Source of the DNA: Pyxidicoccus sp. MSG2
Lineage (GTDB): Bacteria; Myxococcota; Myxococcia; Myxococcales; Myxococcaceae
Direction: 5' to 3'
DNA length: 64,000 nucleotides
NCBI RefSeq assembly: GCF_026626705.1
Contig: NZ_JAPNKC010000001.1
Location: forward strand, 8,140,001 to 8,204,000
A model generated the notes under the pieces. It searched no databases and was not told the DNA's origin. It worked only from the letters and a program-made list of their open reading frames with translations. Below, in pieces: positions 33,007-42,071 of this stretch (position 1 is its first letter; the number at the start of each line of letters is the position of its first letter). The position numbers and the translations under genes are program-made.

Positions 33007-34296
33007 ATGCCGGCACCGGCCGCGGATGATGGAGCCGAGACGCGCGCATCGGGGCTCCTGCTGCGCAACAGGCCGTTCCGCTCACTGTGGACCGCGCGAG
33101 TCATCTCCTTCACGGGGGACTCGCTCAGCCTCGTGGCGCTGATGCTCCATGTCGCCGGGGCCACCGGACAGGCGCTCGCGGTGTCGCTGCTGCTGCTGGT
33201 GGGGGACTTCGCTCCCGCGCTGCTGAGCCCCATCACCGGGGCCATCAGTGACAGGTTCGACCTCAAGCGGGTGATGGTGGTCTGCGAGCTGCTCCAGGGC
33301 GCGCTCCTGCTGACGCTCGCGCTCGTCCTGCCGCCGCTGCCGGTGCTGCTGGTCCTGGTGGGGCTGCGCGCGGTTGCCGGACAGGTCTTCCAGCCCGCGT
33401 CTCGCGCCGCGGTGCCGGCGCTGGTGAAGGAGCGGGAACTGGAGGTCGCGAACTCCACCCTCGGTTTCGGCACCAACGCCGCGGAGGCGCTGGGCCCGCT
33501 GGTGGCCGCGGCGCTGCTGCCATTCGTGGGCGTGCGCGGCGTGCTCCTCATCGACGCCGCGTCCTTCTTCCTCTCCGCGCTGCTGCTGGCCTTCGTGCCG
33601 TCCCTGCCGCAAGTACCGGGCGAGGCGCATGGCCCTCCGCCGTCACTCCTCCGGCAGGCGAGGCTGGGCCTGGGCTACCTCTGGGCCACTCCCGCCGTGC
33701 GTGTCATCGCGCTGGGCTTCTGCGCCGTTGTCGCGTTCAACGGCGTGGACGACGTGGCGCTGGTGTTGCTGGCGAAGGAGACCTTCCACGCGGGGGACTC
33801 GGCGGTGGGGCTCCTGTTGGGCGCGGTGGGCGTCGGATTGGTGTGCGGCTACGGGCTGCTGGCGCGGTATGGCCCGCGCGTGTCGATGCCGCTGCTCCTC
33901 GTGCTCGGGTTCGCGGTGAGCAGCGTGGGCAACCTGCTCACCGGACTGGCCTGGGCCGTCTCCGCGGCGCTCGCGATGCAGACGGTGCGGGGCCTGGGCA
34001 TCGCGGCGATGGATGTGGCCACCAACACGCTGCTCCAGCGGGTGGTGCCACCGGGGATGCTCGGCCGGGTCTTCGGCAATCTCTACGGCGCGATTGGCGT
34101 GGCCGCCGCGGTGTCCTATCTGGGCGGCGGCCTGCTGCTGGATGCGACCTCCGCCCCGGTGACGCTGATGGTCGCCGGGGCCGGAGGTACGCTGGCCACG
34201 CTCCTGGTGGCGCTCACGCTTCCGGGCGCCCTGCGCAAGAGCCTGGCCGCACGAGACGCCGCGTCCGATGTGGTCAGACGAGCCGCTTCCCCTTGA
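33007..34296 (+). CDS. MFS transporter (probable drug/metabolite efflux)
   Basis: 429 aa with about 12 predicted transmembrane helices in two halves. The loop SDRFDLKRVMVVCE between helices 2 and 3 is the MFS signature (GxxxDRxxRK-like), and WTARVISFTGDSL in helix 1 resembles the enterobactin-exporter-like MFS group. It is an inner-membrane secondary transporter, and export of a small lipophilic compound is likely. A GAGGAG ribosome site precedes the ATG. The last 23 bp overlap the convergent NTF2-like gene. Confidence 0.88.
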   Translation: MPAPAADDGAETRASGLLLRNRPFRSLWTARVISFTGDSLSLVALMLHVAGATGQALAVSLLLLVGDFAPALLSPITGAISDRFDLKRVMVVCELLQGALLLTLALVLPPLPVLLVLVGLRAVAGQVFQPASRAAVPALVKERELEVANSTLGFGTNAAEALGPLVAAALLPFVGVRGVLLIDAASFFLSALLLAFVPSLPQVPGEAHGPPPSLLRQARLGLGYLWATPAVRVIALGFCAVVAFNGVDDVALVLLAKETFHAGDSAVGLLLGAVGVGLVCGYGLLARYGPRVSMPLLLVLGFAVSSVGNLLTGLAWAVSAALAMQTVRGLGIAAMDVATNTLLQRVVPPGMLGRVFGNLYGAIGVAAAVSYLGGGLLLDATSAPVTLMVAGAGGTLATLLVALTLPGALRKSLAARDAASDVVRRAASP

Positions 34297-34771
34297 CGAA
34301 CTCCGCGCCGAGCAGATTGCCGCGATGGTGGATGGGGTCCAGCATCACCTTGCGAATCCTCCAGCCCTCGGCGGTCTTCTCCAGGTCGTGCGTGTAGCGG
34401 ATGACGAGCGTCCACTCCTGGGGCACGCCGTTCAACGAGAAGAAGTGGCCGACGTCCGCATAGGCCATCACCTGGGCTTCCGTGGCGCTCTTGAAGTGGG
34501 TCCGCACCGTGTTGGCGGTGGCGTGCTGGACGCGGCTGTAGGGCGCCAGGGCGTCACTGCCGAGCTTGCCCATCTCCTCGCGCGCAATGGTGATGGGTTC
34601 TCCTCCGAAGAGCCGGGTGTAGTCCGCCGTCACCTGGGGCGTGAAGACATTCACCCAGCGGCTCCAGTCTCCGGTGTCCTTGCCGAAGTCGATGGCCTGC
34701 CCGTACTCCGCCACCAACTCCTGAACGGCAATCCAATCCAGCACGTACTGAAGATCCTGACCCTTCATCAT
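34274..34771 (-). CDS. NTF2-like (SnoaL/ketosteroid-isomerase fold) protein
   Basis: 165 aa. The NTF2-like cone fold is indicated by LDWIAVQELVAEYGQAIDFGKDTGDW at the N-terminus and by alternating strands near the end (EWTLVIRYTHDLEKTAEGWRIRKVML). Many such proteins are small enzymes or binding proteins, and the substrate cannot be told. The ATG at 34771 follows a GGAGG ribosome site. Its 3' end overlaps the MFS gene by 23 bp. The Ile-His-His near the C-terminus (DPIHHRGN) is typical of SnoaL-like members. Confidence 0.8.
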   Translation of the reverse strand: MMKGQDLQYVLDWIAVQELVAEYGQAIDFGKDTGDWSRWVNVFTPQVTADYTRLFGGEPITIAREEMGKLGSDALAPYSRVQHATANTVRTHFKSATEAQVMAYADVGHFFSLNGVPQEWTLVIRYTHDLEKTAEGWRIRKVMLDPIHHRGNLLGAEFVKGKRLV

Positions 34772-34819
34772 GTCTGTGAACCTCCGAGTGGAGTCCGGAG
34801 CTTCCGACGAATGAGTGCG

Positions 34820-35701
34820 CTACGGAAGGGGAGGGGGCTTCACGGTTGCAAATGCACCATGGTTCCAGCGCGCATGGACGTGCGGGTACACGGCGCGGAA
34901 GGCAGTGAACCACAGCGCGCCCGCGAGCAGGTCCACGGCGTAGTGGTAGCGCAGCACCAGCGTGGACAGCACGATGACGAGGGCAACCGGCAGCAGGAGC
35001 TTGAAGCGTCGCGGATGCGCGAGCCGGTCATGCTCCAGCAGCACCAGCGTGATGTACGTGTGCAGACTCGGGAAGATGTCGTAGGCGGAAGAGCCGCCCG
35101 CCACCACGGCCGCGTTCAGCCGCGTCAGCCACCCACCGTCGATGGGTACGGTGAAGAGCTCCGGCCACGCCACCGAGGGCCCCAGTCCCGGCACCAGGTA
35201 GTAGCCCGCGATGCCCGGCACGTACGCGGAGAAGACGTGGACGAAGAAGCGCTCAGCCCGCGCACGGGGACCGAGTACGGCCCACGCCATCGCGAGGTGC
35301 AGGTACGCATGGAACGCGAGGTAGCCCGCGCTGAACACGTCATTCACCCACGGGGTGCTCCAGCGCTGGAGCCACACCGCCGGCGTGACGCCGAACAGGC
35401 GCTCGTCCACGGCGAGCAGCATCGCGTCGTAAGACGGCAGCCCGAGCGCGGGCACCGTGTGCTTCACGGACGCATAGAAGAAGAACGTCGCGGCATACGC
35501 GAGCAGCAGCCGCACGCGGAACACGTGGGTGAAGCCGTCCAGGCGCGCGAGCAGCGCCACGCCGCCCACGAATAGCGCCGTCGCTCCGAGCACCTGCGCG
35601 GTGACGGGCGCACCGAGGCCCGCGACCAGCAGCAACGCCAGCGAGAGGGCCGCGCCGAAGGTGGCCAGCAGCACCTCGTGCAGGTACGGCCGCTCAGGCA
35701 T
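34820..35701 (-). CDS. PAP2-superfamily membrane phosphotransferase (AUR1/inositol-phosphoceramide-synthase-like)
   Basis: 293 aa with six to seven transmembrane helices. The C-terminal third has the PAP2 active-site pattern of the AUR1 type: FPSLHT followed by RYHYAVDLLAG, which gives the catalytic His pair. AUR1-like enzymes transfer a phospho-headgroup onto a lipid acceptor. The gene overlaps the desaturase stop by 8 nt and is divergent from the BtaA-like gene, which places it in lipid metabolism. The acceptor lipid is unknown. Confidence 0.82.
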   Translation of the reverse strand: MPERPYLHEVLLATFGAALSLALLLVAGLGAPVTAQVLGATALFVGGVALLARLDGFTHVFRVRLLLAYAATFFFYASVKHTVPALGLPSYDAMLLAVDERLFGVTPAVWLQRWSTPWVNDVFSAGYLAFHAYLHLAMAWAVLGPRARAERFFVHVFSAYVPGIAGYYLVPGLGPSVAWPELFTVPIDGGWLTRLNAAVVAGGSSAYDIFPSLHTYITLVLLEHDRLAHPRRFKLLLPVALVIVLSTLVLRYHYAVDLLAGALWFTAFRAVYPHVHARWNHGAFATVKPPPLP

Positions 35702-36623
35702 CCGGGGAAACGCTCTTCGCTCCGCGCATGAGCGAGCCGCTGACGACGCCGCGCACGAACGAGAAGTACGACGGAATGAACGGCGCGCCCTGGGCGAGGA
35801 GCTCCGCGCGCAGCGTCCGGTGCAGCTCGGGCAGGTTGTACCAGGGCACGCGCGGGTACAGGTGGTGCTCGAGGTGGTAGTTCTCGTTGCACATGAAGAA
35901 GCGCGTCACCGGGTTCGACAGGATGGTGCGCGAGCCGCGGACCGGATGGTTGCTCTCCGGGAGGAACGTGTGCTGGCTCATCCCGCGGATGTTCACGAGC
36001 GTGTTGATGACGAGCATCGGCACCACCCACGCGTGCAGCAGCACCGTGCCGGGCACGAAGGCCACGGCGAGCGCGGCGACCACCGCGAGCAGCGCCACCT
36101 CGACTTCAATCCACCGGCGCTCGGAAGGCGTGCCGTGCCGCCAGCCCAGGATGGGAATCATGGTGATGTACGCGGGATAGCCGAGCAGCAGCCTTCCCAC
36201 GTGCATCGACAGCTCCAGCCAGCGGCGCCCCGTGTAGTTGCCGTAGTGGTCTGGGTCCCTCCCACCGCCGAGGTCGACGTGGTGGCGCAGGTGGAGCACC
36301 TTGTACGCCGCGAAGTTCTGCAGCACGGGCAGTGCGCACAGCATTCCCCCGAGCCGGTTGAGCCACCGCTGCCGGGACAGGCTGCCGTGGACCGCCTCGT
36401 GGGTGAACAGGCTGATGCCGTGCAGTGACGCCGCGGCGATGACGTACAGCACCGCGCGCGCAAGCCACCCGGAAGCCGAGGTCTCCGACGCGAGCCTCAC
36501 AGCGAGCGCCGCCGCGACGAGGTACAGCGCCAGGAAGAGGAGGAGCCGGGGAACGTGCCGGGCGTTGACCTGCTCCAGCGTGCGCAACCGGGCGGGTGTG
36601 AGGGACTCTGTCGGCGACGGCAT
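35694..36623 (-). CDS. Membrane fatty acid desaturase
   Basis: 309 aa. The three histidine boxes of membrane diiron desaturases are present: HEAVH (75-79), HLRHH (111-115) and HLEHH (250-254), with hydrophobic helices between them. The family introduces double bonds or hydroxyl groups into acyl chains or amide-linked chains at the membrane. The ATG at 36623 gives 12-24 bp to the divergent BtaA-like start, so the two transcripts must overlap or share a compact promoter. A PAP2-type lipid enzyme follows directly. Confidence 0.88.
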   Translation of the reverse strand: MPSPTESLTPARLRTLEQVNARHVPRLLLFLALYLVAAALAVRLASETSASGWLARAVLYVIAAASLHGISLFTHEAVHGSLSRQRWLNRLGGMLCALPVLQNFAAYKVLHLRHHVDLGGGRDPDHYGNYTGRRWLELSMHVGRLLLGYPAYITMIPILGWRHGTPSERRWIEVEVALLAVVAALAVAFVPGTVLLHAWVVPMLVINTLVNIRGMSQHTFLPESNHPVRGSRTILSNPVTRFFMCNENYHLEHHLYPRVPWYNLPELHRTLRAELLAQGAPFIPSYFSFVRGVVSGSLMRGAKSVSPDA

Positions 36624-36646
36624 GGGCTGTTCCGGTGGAGACGACC

Positions 36647-37663
36647 ATGCCATACAGTCGGCTCTTCCGTCGACGCCACCTCTCGCCGTCCCGCCTGCCC
36701 GTGAGCTCAACGCCGTACCGACTGAAGTTCGCCGTCGTTCGTGAAGACCCCGAGCTGGAGCTGGCGCTCGTCGAACGCACGAAGGCCCGCGCCGTCCTCA
36801 CGGTGGCCTCCGGTGGCTGCACCCTCCTCACCCTGGCGCGGCGTCACCCCGGGCTGGACCTGGTCGGCTTCGACTTCAACCCGCGCCAGCTCGCCCATGT
36901 GCGGGAGAAGGCCGCCGCTCTTGGAAGCGAGCCGCTGGAGCGGTTCAACGTCGGCAGCGCGGACCCCTCCGGGCTGAACCAGCGAGGCGAATTCGAGGGC
37001 CTCTTCCGGACGCTCCGTCGTTTCCTCGAGGAGTTCGTCGCACCCGCGCGGGAGCTGGCGGCGTTCTTCGAGCCGGCCACGCCCGACACGGAGCGACGCG
37101 CGCTGCTCGCCCGCTGGTTTGGCTCGCCGTACTGGCCGGTGGCGTTCGAGCTCGCGCTCGCGGCCCCGTTGCTCCACGCCATGTTCGGCCCGGCGGCGAC
37201 GCAGCACGCGGCGCCCGGCTCCTACCCCGGCTACTTCCAGGCCGTCTTCGAGCGGGGACTCCGCCGCGAGGACGCCCCGCGCAACCCGTTTCTCCAGCAC
37301 GTGCTGCTCGGCCAGTACCGCGCGGAGGACGCGCCGGAGTACCTGCGCGCGGACAAGCCCGTGCCGCTCACGCTGGTGGAGGGCTCGCTGCCCGACGTCC
37401 CCGGGCTGGGCCGCTTCGACGTCATCTCGCTCTCCAACATTTTCGACTGGTCGGATGACACGCTCGTCGCGAGCTGGGCGACGCTGCTCTCCCGCGAGGC
37501 CCGGCCGGGCTGCGCAGTGGTCTGCCGGCAGCTCAACAACCAGCGAAACCTCCGGCGCTTCTTCGAGCCGGCGTTCGAGTTCGACGACGCGCTCGGAGCG
37601 GAGCTTCTCGCCAGGGACCGCAGCCTCTTCTACGAGCGCATCGAAGTCGGCTTCCGCGCATGA
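36647..37663 (+). CDS. DUF3419 / BtaA-like 3-amino-3-carboxypropyl transferase
   Basis: 338 aa from the ATG at 36647, chosen for its GGTGGAG ribosome site; an in-frame GTG is at 36635. It contains KFAVVREDPELE, a SAM-binding glycine turn (VASGGCTLLTLA) and GFDFNPRQLAHV, with DVISLSNIFDW late in the protein, as in BtaA. BtaA moves the 3-amino-3-carboxypropyl group of S-adenosylmethionine to diacylglycerol to start betaine-lipid synthesis. No BtaB N-methyltransferase is adjacent. Instead a GNAT gene starts on its stop (ATGA). The product may therefore be acylated rather than methylated (inference). Confidence 0.85.
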   Translation: MPYSRLFRRRHLSPSRLPVSSTPYRLKFAVVREDPELELALVERTKARAVLTVASGGCTLLTLARRHPGLDLVGFDFNPRQLAHVREKAAALGSEPLERFNVGSADPSGLNQRGEFEGLFRTLRRFLEEFVAPARELAAFFEPATPDTERRALLARWFGSPYWPVAFELALAAPLLHAMFGPAATQHAAPGSYPGYFQAVFERGLRREDAPRNPFLQHVLLGQYRAEDAPEYLRADKPVPLTLVEGSLPDVPGLGRFDVISLSNIFDWSDDTLVASWATLLSREARPGCAVVCRQLNNQRNLRRFFEPAFEFDDALGAELLARDRSLFYERIEVGFRA

Positions 37664-38580
37664 GTGGCGTGCGCTTCGTGGTGGCCCGGCCCGACTCGCT
37701 CGGGCCGTATGTCGAGCGCCTGCGCCGATTGGAGCAGGGCATCCTCTATCCGCTCGCGGATGGAGCGGACCACTTCTTCATCGACCACGGGCCGGAATAC
37801 CACCCGTTCTTCTCGTCCATGGGGGACGCGTACTTCCTGCTCGCCCTGCGCGGTGATGAATTGCTGGGCTCTGTCACCGGGGTGGCCCGGAAGGTCTTCC
37901 GCGGCAGCCGCGCGCTGGACGCGCTCTACATCTGCGACCTCAAGCTGGTGGAGCACGCGCGCGGCCAGGGGTTGTCGCGGAGGCTCATCTTCGAAGGGCT
38001 CACGCACCTGTTCCGCATTCCCGCCCTGCGCCGCACCCGGTTCCTGTATGGCGCCGCGATGCGAGGCGCGCGGGGGGACGTGATGCGCACCGCGCGAGGT
38101 TGGAATCCGCTGCGGATGGGGCGGCCGGCGAGCAGGCTTGCGCTCTACTTCGTGCCTCCCGCGAGGCTGGCGACGCTGGAACCCCGAGGTGGCCCCGGGC
38201 GTCCCATGGGGGACGGGCTGTGCCTGGGGCCGGCCCCCGGGCGGAGGCTGGAAGGAGCGGGCTGGTGCAGCACGGCGGGAGCCAAGGACCTGCAGCGGCT
38301 GTCGACCCGGAGCCCCTGGCCGCTGGTCCACCTGGCCGCGCCTCCGGGCGCCTGGACGCACGGCCATGCGGCGTACCTGCGCGCGTGTGGTGAGGAATTG
38401 GTGGAGCGGGGCACGGACGCGCTGGCCTGCTTCAGCATCGACGAGCGGCTGGAGGACCACGTCGCCTGGCTGCGCGGCGCGGGCCTTCCTGCCGACTCGA
38501 TGTGTACTGTCTATTCACTCGACCTCTCCTTTCCGGTGAAAGCGCCAGCATGGGTGCACCTTCCCTCGTCCGAAATCTGA
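37660..38580 (+). CDS. GNAT-family N-acyltransferase
   Basis: 306 aa. The N-terminal half is a GNAT domain: strands FLLALRGDELLGSVTGVARKVF and ALYICDLKLVEHARGQGLSRRLI, the latter with the acyl-CoA-binding Arg/Gly turn (ARGQGLS). The C-terminal half is unassigned but has a second GNAT-like pattern. It starts on the BtaA-like stop (ATGA overlap) and its last 31 nt overlap the next gene, so it is part of a tight operon. A substrate made by the BtaA-like enzyme, such as its free amino group, is a reasonable guess but unproven. Confidence 0.75.
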   Translation: MSGVRFVVARPDSLGPYVERLRRLEQGILYPLADGADHFFIDHGPEYHPFFSSMGDAYFLLALRGDELLGSVTGVARKVFRGSRALDALYICDLKLVEHARGQGLSRRLIFEGLTHLFRIPALRRTRFLYGAAMRGARGDVMRTARGWNPLRMGRPASRLALYFVPPARLATLEPRGGPGRPMGDGLCLGPAPGRRLEGAGWCSTAGAKDLQRLSTRSPWPLVHLAAPPGAWTHGHAAYLRACGEELVERGTDALACFSIDERLEDHVAWLRGAGLPADSMCTVYSLDLSFPVKAPAWVHLPSSEI

Positions 38581-39266
38581 AGCTGCGCCAGCGCATCGCC
38601 AGGCTGAAGGCGGAGTGGAATGCCCTGGACGCGCCCTACCTGCGGGCGCTGCGGGACGGCACCTTCGAGCGCGACGACTTCGTGGAGACGCAGGTCCAGT
38701 TCTTCGGCGCGGTGGCTCACTTCTCGCGGCCCATGGCCATCCTCGTCAGCCGGCTGCCCTGGCCCGAGCAGCGGCTCCCGCTGGTGGAGAACGTCTTCGA
38801 CGAGCACGGGCGGGGCAATCTGGTGCACGGTCACGAGCGCACGTTCCGGCTTCTTCTGGAGAGGCTCGGAGTGGAGGCGGCTCGGGTGGGGCGAGTGCCC
38901 TGGCCGGAGGTGCGTGCCTTCAACGCAGCGCTGACAGGGCTGGCCGCGTTCGACTCGACGCTCACCGGGCTCGCGGTGTTCGGCATCATCGAGGACCTGT
39001 TCAGCGGAATCTCGCTGGAGCTGGGACGCGGCATCGTCTCGCGGGGGTGGCTCGACACCGCGCAGGTGGTGCACTACCCCACGCACGCGACGCTCGACGA
39101 GGAACACGCGGAGGGCTTCTACCGCCAGCTCGACGGGCCGTATGGCGCGGATGCCCGCACCGCGGAGGAGATTGAGCAGGGTCTCCTCCTGGGCGGGCAC
39201 CTCTTCTTGCGCCTCTACGAAGACCTGTACCGGGCGCGCGGCCGCCGCGCTTCGGTCAGTACGTGA
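38550..39266 (+). CDS. Haem-oxygenase-like diiron protein (TenA/PqqC/HDO superfamily)
   Basis: 238 aa, all helical, with the metal-ligand layout of haem-oxygenase-like diiron oxidases/oxygenases: E46; the ENVFDEHGRGN block (E85/H86) followed by H93 and H95; E148; and H179-x3-D183-x2-H186. That last spacing equals the corresponding ligands of CADD-type enzymes. Members cleave C-C or C-N bonds of fatty acids or amino acids. The ATG at 38550 lies 31 nt inside the GNAT gene. This operon position suggests oxidation of the lipid or aminoacyl product made upstream (inference). Confidence 0.75.
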   Translation: MGAPSLVRNLKLRQRIARLKAEWNALDAPYLRALRDGTFERDDFVETQVQFFGAVAHFSRPMAILVSRLPWPEQRLPLVENVFDEHGRGNLVHGHERTFRLLLERLGVEAARVGRVPWPEVRAFNAALTGLAAFDSTLTGLAVFGIIEDLFSGISLELGRGIVSRGWLDTAQVVHYPTHATLDEEHAEGFYRQLDGPYGADARTAEEIEQGLLLGGHLFLRLYEDLYRARGRRASVST

Positions 39267-41268
39267 AGCACTGCCGCTCGACGCCCGTGGGGAACGTGGG
39301 CGAGGGCGCCGACGTCGGGTCCGCGCAGTATTTCTTGGTGTACGCGACGTTGCAGACCGTGCCGTCCACTTCCTCGCTCCCCGAGAACACGTTGGGGTAG
39401 CTGGCCCAGTCGGAGCAGCCCGGCACGCCGCAGTAGACGTGGTTGCCGTTGTAGCAGGAGCCGAGCGTGGACTGGTGTTCCGGCGTCCCGCGCACCTCGA
39501 GGCTGCTCAGGTAGTCGCGAATGGTATTCCCGTAGACCCAACTGTTGATGGTGTTGTCGAGGATGACCCCCAGCTTGCGCTGCGTCGGCGGGAGCTGTGA
39601 GTCGATGACGTTGAAGCCCACGAAGCCCCAGTTGACGCGGTAGAACGTGATGCCGCCAGGGTTCTTGTAGAAGCGATTGTCCCGGACGTACACGTGGTCG
39701 ATGAAGCCGCGGAGCGGGTCGGTCTGCGCGTAGTAGCTCTGGGCGTTGTCGAGCAGGAACTGCTGCAGGTCGAGCACGTGCTGGTAGTTGCCGAAGTCCT
39801 TGGCGCCATAGCCAATCAGCCGCTGCAGGGTGCAGGGCTCGACCACGGTGTACTGGCTCCCATCCGTCAGGAAGCCCAGGGTGAAACCCGAGACGAAGTT
39901 CTCGGTGTGCGTGGTGGAGCTGGAATAGGGCAGGTGTCCATCGGTGCTCAGCCCGAAGACGCCGTCGCGCGGCGGGTCACTGGGGGCGCGCATCACGATG
40001 TTCTTGGACACGTCCACGTTGCCGCCCACGATGTTGATTCCCACGTTCACGTCGCAGATGGAGTTGTGGTGGACCTGCGAGCGTGCGCTGGGGTTGCCGA
40101 CGAACTCGTAGGGTTGGTTCGTGCAGTAGCGCCGGGGGCCGAACTCCGTCGTGGGCTCGACGAGGATGCACATCGCGCGGTCCGGGACCGTCTGGCCCGG
40201 CTCCAGGTCGGGCGGGGGCGGGCACGCACCCGGCGGAAGGTTGCCGTCGGCCATGCAGGCGGAGGGCTGGCACAGTGCGGCGTCGGACCGGAGGCTCAGG
40301 AACTTGAGTTTCGCGCCTTCGGGGCAGGCGTACCTCTCCGCAATCCCCAGGATCGGAGGGATGTACACGGCGGCGGTGATGGAAATCTTGATGCCCGGCG
40401 TGGTCTGGCAGGAGGGGTCCTCCTTCTGCTGGGCGGTGTTCCAGCCATAGGCGACGCCGGCCCCGAGGTGCGCGATGCGCAGGTGATGGACGCTCACGGC
40501 GGGACCTCCCGTGGCCTGGGCGTGCTCGACCTGGACGCCCACGGTCCATCGGCGCGGGTGGGGTTCCTGGGCGAAGGGCGTGGCCGGGGGCGAGGCGGGC
40601 TCATTGCCGTCCAATTCGAGGATGGAGTTCAGGGTGGCGGCGCGGCCCGGACACTGCTCGCCCTGGCTGTAGCCGGAGTCGGTCGTGCCCACCAGGGTCA
40701 GGTTGGAGACGCTCGCGTCGGTCAGCAGGCCCTCCTGGGCGCCGGTTCCCGCGACGTAGACGAGCGCACTGAGGCTCGTCGTGTGGTGGTCGACGTTGAT
40801 GACCGTGGGCGCCGCCAGCGACGTGCCCGCGAGGTGGATGCCCGCTGGGACGTGAAGCCCGAACCCTCCTCCGTTCCAGGGCCAGCCCCACGTCAGCTTC
40901 GTTGCATCCGAGATGGTGATGGTGCCTGGATCCAGCACGACCCGTGAGTGCCCCTGGGCCTTGGCCCAGTTGATGGCGGCCTGATACCAGCGGGGGGAGA
41001 GGGTGCTCCCGTCATCGGTGCAGGTCCGGGCGGTGTCGCCGACGCACGTGGCGCCGACTGCGCCCGGGGCACAGAAGGCGCGCTGGAAGCCAGCCGTGCC
41101 GAGGACGCGGGCGCACATCGTCGTCGAGGTCAGGGTGGCCGGCGGCGCGGAAAGACTTGCGCCCTGTGCGGGGCCGCCTCTCAGGATGATGAGCAGTGCA
41201 AGGGTATGGAAGAGGAGACCTCGGCAAGGCTTCGCCGTCAGGGACGCGTACAGCAGGGGGGCTCTCAT
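39256..41268 (-). CDS. Secreted right-handed beta-helix protein (pectate-lyase-like fold)
   Basis: 670 aa. A signal peptide (hydrophobic LLFHTLALLII then AQGAS) is followed by a small Cys-rich region and a long parallel beta-helix with repeats such as NIVGGNVDVSKNIVMR, HVYVRDNRFYKNPGG and NVIDSQLPP. Many cysteines are present (for example CYNGNHVYCGVPGC), fitting an extracellular protein. The fold is used by pectate lyases and other polysaccharide-active enzymes, but no catalytic set could be verified. It is convergent with the diiron-protein gene (11-bp overlap). Confidence 0.72.
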   Translation of the reverse strand: MRAPLLYASLTAKPCRGLLFHTLALLIILRGGPAQGASLSAPPATLTSTTMCARVLGTAGFQRAFCAPGAVGATCVGDTARTCTDDGSTLSPRWYQAAINWAKAQGHSRVVLDPGTITISDATKLTWGWPWNGGGFGLHVPAGIHLAGTSLAAPTVINVDHHTTSLSALVYVAGTGAQEGLLTDASVSNLTLVGTTDSGYSQGEQCPGRAATLNSILELDGNEPASPPATPFAQEPHPRRWTVGVQVEHAQATGGPAVSVHHLRIAHLGAGVAYGWNTAQQKEDPSCQTTPGIKISITAAVYIPPILGIAERYACPEGAKLKFLSLRSDAALCQPSACMADGNLPPGACPPPPDLEPGQTVPDRAMCILVEPTTEFGPRRYCTNQPYEFVGNPSARSQVHHNSICDVNVGINIVGGNVDVSKNIVMRAPSDPPRDGVFGLSTDGHLPYSSSTTHTENFVSGFTLGFLTDGSQYTVVEPCTLQRLIGYGAKDFGNYQHVLDLQQFLLDNAQSYYAQTDPLRGFIDHVYVRDNRFYKNPGGITFYRVNWGFVGFNVIDSQLPPTQRKLGVILDNTINSWVYGNTIRDYLSSLEVRGTPEHQSTLGSCYNGNHVYCGVPGCSDWASYPNVFSGSEEVDGTVCNVAYTKKYCADPTSAPSPTFPTGVERQCFTY

Positions 41269-41411
41269 GAGATGGCTTTCGGGTTGGGAAAGGCCCGGGG
41301 TTTATCTCGCAACACCATTGCATATGGGTACCGAAATCGCCTGGGTGGAGGTGAGAGGCTTTGCGGCTTCGGGCGCTGCTCGTCGTGTGAGAGAGTGCGG
41401 CCACGCACTCA

Positions 41412-42038
41412 ATGGACGACAGGCGCTACCCCATCCCGGCGGGGCTCCACCGGGTGGAGCAGGACATCCAACGAAGCCGCTTCGTCACCACCGCCGCCCA
41501 CACGCCGACGGTGGAGGAGGCGAAGTCCTTCGTCGCCCGCGTCCGCGGCGAATTCCCGGACGCGAACCACAACTGCTGGGCGTACGTCGTGGGGCCTCCG
41601 GGCTCGACGGCCCAGGTGGGCATGAGCGACGACGGTGAGCCCCACGGAACGGCGGGCCGGCCGATGCTCACGGCGCTGCTGCACGGAGGAGTGGGGGACG
41701 TGGCCGTGGTCGTCACCCGCTACTTCGGCGGCACGCTGCTCGGGAAGGGCGGACTGGTGCGAGCCTATACCGGCTGCGTCCAGCAGGCGCTGGAGAGCCT
41801 CCCCACCACCGAGCGTGTGCGGAAGGTCCGACTCGCCGTCGAACTGGAGTACGCGAGCATCGACGGCGTCCGCCGACTCCTGCCCGAGTACGAGGCCCAG
41901 GTCGTGTCCGAAGAGTACGCCGCCACGGTGGGCTACCGGTTCGAGCTGCCCGTCACCCGCGTGGACGCGTTCCGCACGGCGCTGACCGACCTGACTCAGG
42001 GCCAGGTTCTCATCGAGCCGGTGGAGTCCGAAGATTGA
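41412..42038 (+). CDS. YigZ/IMPACT-family protein
   Basis: 208 aa. An N-terminal IMPACT domain includes SRFVTTAAHTPTVEEAKSF, HNCWAYVVG, SDDGEPHGTAGRPML and TRYFGGTLLGKGGLVRAY, the family's strongest signature. A C-terminal domain (about 140-205) follows. In eukaryotes IMPACT modulates the GCN2 pathway, and bacterial YigZ has unclear function, with proposed RNA or ribosome links. The length is standard. It is followed 33 nt later by rarA and probably co-transcribed. Confidence 0.92.
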   Translation: MDDRRYPIPAGLHRVEQDIQRSRFVTTAAHTPTVEEAKSFVARVRGEFPDANHNCWAYVVGPPGSTAQVGMSDDGEPHGTAGRPMLTALLHGGVGDVAVVVTRYFGGTLLGKGGLVRAYTGCVQQALESLPTTERVRKVRLAVELEYASIDGVRRLLPEYEAQVVSEEYAATVGYRFELPVTRVDAFRTALTDLTQGQVLIEPVESED

Positions 42039-42071
42039 CCCTGGGGCCCGCAGGGGAGAGCCTCCGGAACG

